Assembly: GCF_001512305.1 (NCBI RefSeq)
Contig: NZ_LNUT01000003.1
Location: forward strand, 1-64,000
DNA from: Arthrobacter sp. EPSL27
Lineage (GTDB): Bacteria; Actinomycetota; Actinomycetes; Actinomycetales; Micrococcaceae
Direction of reading: 5' to 3'
DNA: 64,000 nucleotides
In this document: in pieces, positions 59,679 through 64,000 of the stretch
How positions within the stretch are numbered: the first letter of the stretch is position 1
Layout: the number at the start of each line of letters is the position of its first letter
The notes under the pieces: generated by a model
Seen by the model: the letters and a program-made list of their open reading frames with translations, nothing else
What the model was told of the DNA's origin: nothing
Databases searched by the model: none
Program-made: the position numbers and the translations under genes

Positions 59679-60368
59679 TTAAGCGCGGAGCGCCCCGAAC
59701 GCCGCGATCATGGCCTCCAGGCCGAGGTTGAAGGCGACGTCGGCGGGCTGTGCGTAGCCTTCCAGGTCCTGGTGTGCGACGGCCGCGGTGAAATTCGGAG
59801 TCGACTCCGCCATGCTGCCCGAGTCGAAGATGTCCGCCGGCGCCGTGACGTCGTAGGCGGACCCGAAGATAAAGGACTCCAGCGCCACGATCGCGGAGAC
59901 GATCCGGCCCTGCGGGAAACCCGCCCGGCTGAACCCGGCGCTGACGGCCTCATACATGGCCAGCGTTTTGGGCGCGTCCGCCACCGGAAGCACGGCGATC
60001 ACGGTGATCAGCGGGGTGTGCTTGGAGAACACGTCGCGGTAGCTCCACGCCCAGCTGCGCACCGCCCGGTCCCACGGCTCGGCGTCGAAAGCGGAGACAT
60101 CAACCAGCGACGTCAGGTGGTCCTGGACCAGCACCAGCACGTCCCGTTTCGACGCGACGTGGTTGTACAGCGCCGACGGCGCCACATTCAGCGTCCGGGC
60201 CAGGGCCGCCATGGTGAACCCCTCATAGCCGCTTTTGCCGATGAGCTGCAGCGCCGCCGCGGTGATGCCGTCCTGGTCGAGGACGGCTGCCGCCGGCCGG
60301 CCCACCCGGCGGCGCGGCTTGGCGTCCTGGCGGTGGGGTTCTGCAGGGGCGCTGGGTAATGCCGGCAT
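59679..60368 (-). CDS. TetR family transcriptional regulator
   Basis: Repressor of 229 residues from ATG 60368 (AAAGG 7 bases upstream; ATG 60407 is an alternative). The N-terminal helix-turn-helix spans about 33-75 with A-L-A-R-T-L-N-V-A-P-S-A-L-Y-N-H-V. The C-terminal ligand domain is of the TetR_C type. It is divergent from putrescine oxidase, and a perfect palindrome lies in the shared promoter region at 60496-60518. It probably represses the puo-usp-permease operon and responds to a polyamine or its product; that is inferred from context. Confidence 0.88.
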   Translation of the reverse strand: MPALPSAPAEPHRQDAKPRRRVGRPAAAVLDQDGITAAALQLIGKSGYEGFTMAALARTLNVAPSALYNHVASKRDVLVLVQDHLTSLVDVSAFDAEPWDRAVRSWAWSYRDVFSKHTPLITVIAVLPVADAPKTLAMYEAVSAGFSRAGFPQGRIVSAIVALESFIFGSAYDVTAPADIFDSGSMAESTPNFTAAVAHQDLEGYAQPADVAFNLGLEAMIAAFGALRA

Positions 60369-60495
60369 TGCAGGCCTTTCTGCTGTCGCTGTCCTGGGTG
60401 CTCCCATTGTGCCCCCACTTTACGGCCACTCTGCCGGGGAAATTTTGTTGCTCCGGAGGTCTTCCCTGATGCCTTGGAAAGGTCTATAGTCAATC

Positions 60496-60518
60496 CTAAA
60501 TGAACGGCATTCATTTAG
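60496..60518. promoter_or_regulatory. Candidate TetR operator upstream of putrescine oxidase
   Basis: CTAAATGAA and TTCATTTAG form a 23-bp inverted repeat with a 5-base centre, 38 bases before the oxidase start. A TTGGAA element about 17 bases upstream of the left arm, or TATAGT at 60485, could belong to the promoter it would block. Confidence 0.7.
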
Positions 60519-60556
60519 TGGCCAGCATCACCTTGGGCGGCCACGGAGAGGACATC

Positions 60557-61945
60557 ATGCTGGAACTTGACCGCGACGTCGTCATCGTCGGAGCAGGCCC
60601 TGCCGGGCTGACCGCCGCCCGCGAACTGAAGAAGGCGGGACTGAGCGTCGCAGTCCTGGAGGCGCGCGACCGCGTCGGCGGCCGGACCTGGACCGACACC
60701 GTGGACGGCGCCATGCTGGAAATCGGCGGCCAGTGGGTTTCCCCGGACCAGACCGAACTCCTGGCGCTCCTCAATGACCTTGGCCTCGACACCTACTCCC
60801 GCTACCGCGACGGCGAATCCGTATATATCGGAGCCGACGGCAAGCGCACCCGCTACACGGGCGACACTTTCCCGGTCAGCGAAACCACCAAAGCGGAAAT
60901 GGACAAGCTCACCGCCCTCCTGGACGGCCTCGCCGCCGAGATCGGCCCCACCGAGCCGTGGGCCCACCCCAAGGCCCGCGAGCTGGACACCATTTCCTTC
61001 CACCACTGGCTGCGCCAGAACTCCTCGGATGAGGAAGCGTGCAACAACATCGGCCTCTTTATTGCCGGCGGCATGCTGACCAAACCCGCCCACGCCTTCT
61101 CCGCCCTGCAGGCGGTACTGATGGCCGCCTCCGCCGGATCCTTCTCGCACCTCACCGACGAGGACTTCATCCTGGACAAGCGCGTCATCGGCGGCATGCA
61201 GCAGGTTTCCCTGCTGCTCGCCGCGGAACTGGGCGACGACGTCGTGCTGGACAGCCCGGTGCGCACCATCCACTGGGGTGAGGCGTCCGACGGCGGAGGC
61301 GTCACCGCCGTCTCGGATCGCGCCACGGTGACGGCCCGCTACGCCATCATGGCCGTGCCGCCGAACCTGTACTCCCGGGTCTCCTTCAACCCGCCGCTGC
61401 CGCGCCGCCAGCACCAGATGCACCAGCACCAGTCCCTGGGCCTGGTCATCAAGGTCCACGCCGTCTACGGCACCCCGTTCTGGCGCGAGGACGGCCTCTC
61501 CGGTACCTGCTTCGGTGCCGATGCCCTGGTCCAGGAGGTCTACGACAACACCAACCACGAGGATCCGCGCGGCACCCTGGTCGGCTTCGTCTCGGACGAG
61601 AAGGCCGATGCCATGTTCGAACTCAGCGCCGAGGAACGCCGCCGCGCCATCCTCGAATCGATCGCCGGGTTCCTGGGGGACAAGGCCCTCGAACCGGAGG
61701 TCTACTTCGAGTCCGACTGGGGCTCCGAAGAGTGGACCCGGGGCGCCTACGCCGCCAGCTATGACCTTGGCGGCCTGCACCGCTACGGAAAAGACCAGCT
61801 GGCCCCGGTGGGCCCCATCTACTGGTCCTCCTCCGACCTTGCAGCGGAGGGCTACCAGCATGTTGACGGCGCGGTCCGGATGGGGCGCCACACGGCGGCC
61901 CAGATCGTCGCGGCAGCAGACCGCACTTCCGTGGCGTCCAACTAA
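60557..61945 (+). CDS. puo: Putrescine oxidase (flavin amine oxidase)
   Basis: Oxidises putrescine to 4-aminobutanal, hydrogen peroxide and ammonia with FAD. The 462-residue protein has G-A-G-P-A-G at 12-17, the R-V-G-G-R-T-W motif and I-G-G-Q-W-V-S-P-D-Q. The C-terminal W-T-R-G-A-Y segment and D-G-A-V-R-M-G-R end are typical of the flavin amine oxidase family. Long stretches match my recollection of Kocuria/Rhodococcus putrescine oxidases. ATG 60557 follows AGAGGA; an in-frame ATG at 60500 lies inside the operator and is not used. Usp and APC permease genes follow as an operon. Confidence 0.87.
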   Translation: MLELDRDVVIVGAGPAGLTAARELKKAGLSVAVLEARDRVGGRTWTDTVDGAMLEIGGQWVSPDQTELLALLNDLGLDTYSRYRDGESVYIGADGKRTRYTGDTFPVSETTKAEMDKLTALLDGLAAEIGPTEPWAHPKARELDTISFHHWLRQNSSDEEACNNIGLFIAGGMLTKPAHAFSALQAVLMAASAGSFSHLTDEDFILDKRVIGGMQQVSLLLAAELGDDVVLDSPVRTIHWGEASDGGGVTAVSDRATVTARYAIMAVPPNLYSRVSFNPPLPRRQHQMHQHQSLGLVIKVHAVYGTPFWREDGLSGTCFGADALVQEVYDNTNHEDPRGTLVGFVSDEKADAMFELSAEERRRAILESIAGFLGDKALEPEVYFESDWGSEEWTRGAYAASYDLGGLHRYGKDQLAPVGPIYWSSSDLAAEGYQHVDGAVRMGRHTAAQIVAAADRTSVASN

Positions 61946-61992
61946 CCCACCAACCCACCAACCCGCCCAGCAGCTCAGAAAGGATCGGCCAG

Positions 61993-62904
61993 ATGCGTTA
62001 TGTAGTGGGGTATTCAGCCAATGCCAGAGGCCATGATGCCGTCAATCTGGCCGTTTCGATGGCACGCGGCCGCGGCGCCAGCCTGGACCTCGTGCTGGTG
62101 GTTCCCGAGGTCCAGCAGTTCGGCGCCCACGCGCCCAAGGCCGGTTTCGAGAGCCTCCTGAACGAGCAGGCCCGCGCGTGGCTCGACGAGGCCCTCGCCC
62201 TCGTCCCTGCCGACGTCCCGGCAGAGGCGCACATCCGCAGCGGCGACTCCGACGCGCAGGCCCTGATCGATGCGGCCGAGGAGTTCGGGGCGGACGTGCT
62301 GGTGATTGGGGCCAGCAGCACCGGCCTGTTCAAGCGGTTCACTATCGGTTCGGTGGCCAGCGCTCTGCTCCATGCCTCCACGGTTCCCGTGGCGCTGGCC
62401 CCCCACGGCTACCACCGCAAGGACGCGCTGACCCGGATCAGCTGCGGTCTCGGAACCAGGGCGGGCGCCGAGAAGTTGCTGGACTTCGCCATCGGCATGG
62501 CGGCGAACCGGAAAGTGCCGCTGCGGGTGGTGTCCCTGCTTGCCCTCGACGGCGAGGACGCCGCCGGCGCTGCAGAGGCCGCCCGCGAATACGCCGAGAA
62601 GACCGTCGCGGCCGCCGCGCCCGTCAACCACGCCGGCGTCGAACTAGCGGCCAAAACGGAAGTCGTGGTCGCGCAGGGCCGGAGCATCGAAGAGGCCGTG
62701 GACGGCCTCGACTGGGAGGACGGCGAGGTACTGGTGATCGGCTCCAGCCGTCTCGCCCAGGCCCGGTCCATCTTCCTGGGCAGCACCGCCAACCGGATCC
62801 TGCGCGCCCTGCCCGTGCCCATGCTCGTGGTCCCCAGCGGCTATGAACTGAAGCACCAGAACGATACAACCTCGAATGACACCTCCCGAGAGGCACACCA
62901 ATGA
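61993..62904 (+). CDS. Universal stress protein with two Usp domains
   Basis: 303-residue cytoplasmic protein made of two Usp folds in tandem (about 1-145 and 155-300). The ATP-binding G-A-x-S-T-G-L-x-K-R-F-x-x-G-S-V motif closes the first domain, and a matching G-S-S-R-L-x-x-A-R-x-x-F-L-G-S-T motif closes the second. Coupling to the putrescine oxidase and permease genes suggests a role in that transport or catabolic unit. Its stop overlaps the permease ATG by 4 bases. Confidence 0.88.
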   Translation: MRYVVGYSANARGHDAVNLAVSMARGRGASLDLVLVVPEVQQFGAHAPKAGFESLLNEQARAWLDEALALVPADVPAEAHIRSGDSDAQALIDAAEEFGADVLVIGASSTGLFKRFTIGSVASALLHASTVPVALAPHGYHRKDALTRISCGLGTRAGAEKLLDFAIGMAANRKVPLRVVSLLALDGEDAAGAAEAAREYAEKTVAAAAPVNHAGVELAAKTEVVVAQGRSIEEAVDGLDWEDGEVLVIGSSRLAQARSIFLGSTANRILRALPVPMLVVPSGYELKHQNDTTSNDTSREAHQ

Positions 62905-64000
62905 GCACTGAACACGTGACGGCCAAGACCTCTCACGACACACACGCAGGATTAAGCGCCAAAGGCCTCAAAGCCGGATCGGTGGGCCTGATCGGCGCCG
63001 TCGTGATCGGCGTGTCCTGTATTGCCCCCGCCTACACCCTGACTGCTGCCCTCGGCCCCACCGTGTCCGAGGTCGGGGTCCAGTTGCCCGCCATCTTCCT
63101 GGTGGGCTTCATCCCGATGCTGCTCGTCGCGTTCGGCTACCGCGAACTGAACAACGCGATGCCCGACGCCGGCACCTCCTTCACGTGGGCCTCGCGGGCG
63201 TTCGGCCCCTGGCTCGGCTGGATGGGCGGCTGGGGGCTGATCGCGGCGACGATCATTGTGCTCTCCAACCTGGCGGCCGTGGCGGTGGACTTCTTCTACC
63301 TCATGCTGGCCCAGCTGTTCGGCAACCCGGAGCTGGCCGACCTGACCCTGAACCTGCCACTGAACATTGCCACCACGCTGGTGTTCATCGCGCTGGCCTG
63401 CTGGATCTCCTACCGCGGCATGGAAACCACCAAGGGCGTGCAGTACGTGCTGGTGGCGTTCCAGCTCCTGGTGCTCGGCTGGTTCGCCGTCGCGGCGTTC
63501 AGCCATGTCGCCAACGGCACGGCGTTCGATGCCACCGCGATCACCCCGGAATGGTTCAACCCGTTTGCGGTCGAGTCCTTCTCGGCCTTCGCCGCCGGCG
63601 TCTCGCTCTCCATCTTCATTTACTGGGGCTGGGACGTCACCCTGACCATGAACGAGGAAACCCGCAACCCGGAAAAGACCCCGGGCCGCGCCGCCACCGT
63701 CACCGTGCTGGTCATCGTGATCATCTACATGACCGTCGCACTGTCCACCCTGGCCTACGCAGGCATCGGCCAGGAAGGCCTGGGCGCCGGAAACCCGGAG
63801 AACCAGGGCAGCATCTTCGCCGTCCTCGCCGGCCCGGTCATGGGCCCGTTCGCCATCCTGATGTCCCTCGCGATCCTTAGCAGCTCGGCCGCGTCGCTGC
63901 AGTCCACGTTCGTCTCACCGGCCCGGACGCTGCTGTCCATGGGCCACTACAAGGCGCTGCCGGCCAAGTTCGACCGGATCAGCCCCACGTACAAGTCGCC
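62901..64000 (+). CDS. APC family permease, probable polyamine/amino-acid importer (partial)
   Basis: Amino acid-polyamine-organocation transporter cut by the right edge; about 366 residues are visible. Nine or so transmembrane helices appear, beginning with V-G-L-I-G-A-V-V-I-G-V-S-C-I-A-P-A-Y, the unwound first helix of the family. ATG 62901 overlaps the Usp stop (ATGA). Its place in an operon with putrescine oxidase suggests putrescine uptake. Confidence 0.85.
   Translation, partial: MSTEHVTAKTSHDTHAGLSAKGLKAGSVGLIGAVVIGVSCIAPAYTLTAALGPTVSEVGVQLPAIFLVGFIPMLLVAFGYRELNNAMPDAGTSFTWASRAFGPWLGWMGGWGLIAATIIVLSNLAAVAVDFFYLMLAQLFGNPELADLTLNLPLNIATTLVFIALACWISYRGMETTKGVQYVLVAFQLLVLGWFAVAAFSHVANGTAFDATAITPEWFNPFAVESFSAFAAGVSLSIFIYWGWDVTLTMNEETRNPEKTPGRAATVTVLVIVIIYMTVALSTLAYAGIGQEGLGAGNPENQGSIFAVLAGPVMGPFAILMSLAILSSSAASLQSTFVSPARTLLSMGHYKALPAKFDRISPTYKS

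Overview
The window is a high-GC actinobacterial chromosome segment centred on the replication origin. Gene content and order (cca, Nudix, murJ, trxB, trxA, parB, parA, rsmG, jag, yidC, yidD, rnpA, rpmH, dnaA, dnaN, gnd, recF, dciA, gyrB, gyrA, DUF3566, tRNA-Ile, tRNA-Ala, ppiA, rhomboid, crgA, trpG, pknB, pknA, pbpA, rodA, pstP, fhaB, fhaA) match the conserved origin region of Actinobacteria such as Mycobacterium. The protein sequences and the putrescine-oxidase cluster at the right end point to the Micrococcaceae (Arthrobacter or Pseudarthrobacter type). The genus is an inference; no 16S rRNA is present.

Layout. 1-8.8 kb: a penicillin-binding lipoprotein cut by the left edge, a NarL/LuxR-type two-component system divergent from an ABC exporter pair, an FAD oxidoreductase and a GT87-like membrane glycosyltransferase. 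8.8-9.8 kb: a mostly non-coding gap with two small minus-strand reading frames that have near-perfect ribosome binding sites. 9.8-18 kb: histidine phosphatase, CCA-adding enzyme, Nudix hydrolase, MurJ, a separate pseudokinase/discoidin-like membrane protein, thioredoxin reductase and thioredoxin. 18.07-22.76 kb: about 4.7 kb without credible genes, carrying eight 14-bp parS sites and two groups of DnaA boxes; one parS forms the stem of the parB terminator. 22.8-28.6 kb: parB, parA (with a ninth parS inside the coding sequence), rsmG, jag, yidC, yidD, rnpA, rpmH. 28.6-31 kb: dnaA flanked by DnaA-box regions, with oriC between dnaA and dnaN. 31-41 kb: dnaN, gnd, recF, dciA, gyrB, gyrA, DUF3566. 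41-49.6 kb: two tRNA genes, a DLW-39 small protein, cupin, EamA transporter, glycosyltransferase, an Ala-rich membrane protein, ppiA, rhomboid, tag, crgA and trpG. The rhomboid-tag gap (46.55-47.71 kb) is packed with DnaA boxes arranged in repeated modules and resembles a second oriC-like or DnaA-titrating locus. 49.6-59.2 kb: the Ser/Thr kinase, elongation and FHA operon. 59.5-64 kb: tRNA-Leu, then a TetR regulator divergent from putrescine oxidase, a tandem Usp protein and an APC permease that runs off the right edge.

Functional themes are replication initiation and segregation (DnaA, oriC, DnaN, RecF, gyrase, DciA, ParAB, parS), membrane protein insertion and RNA processing (YidC, YidD, Jag, RnpA), and cell-wall growth controlled by Ser/Thr phosphorylation (PknA, PknB, PstP, FhaA, FhaB, PbpA, RodA, CrgA, MurJ and the detached MurJ-associated pseudokinase). 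The strongest unexplained signals are the parS-rich non-coding block and the DnaA-box module locus at 47 kb.
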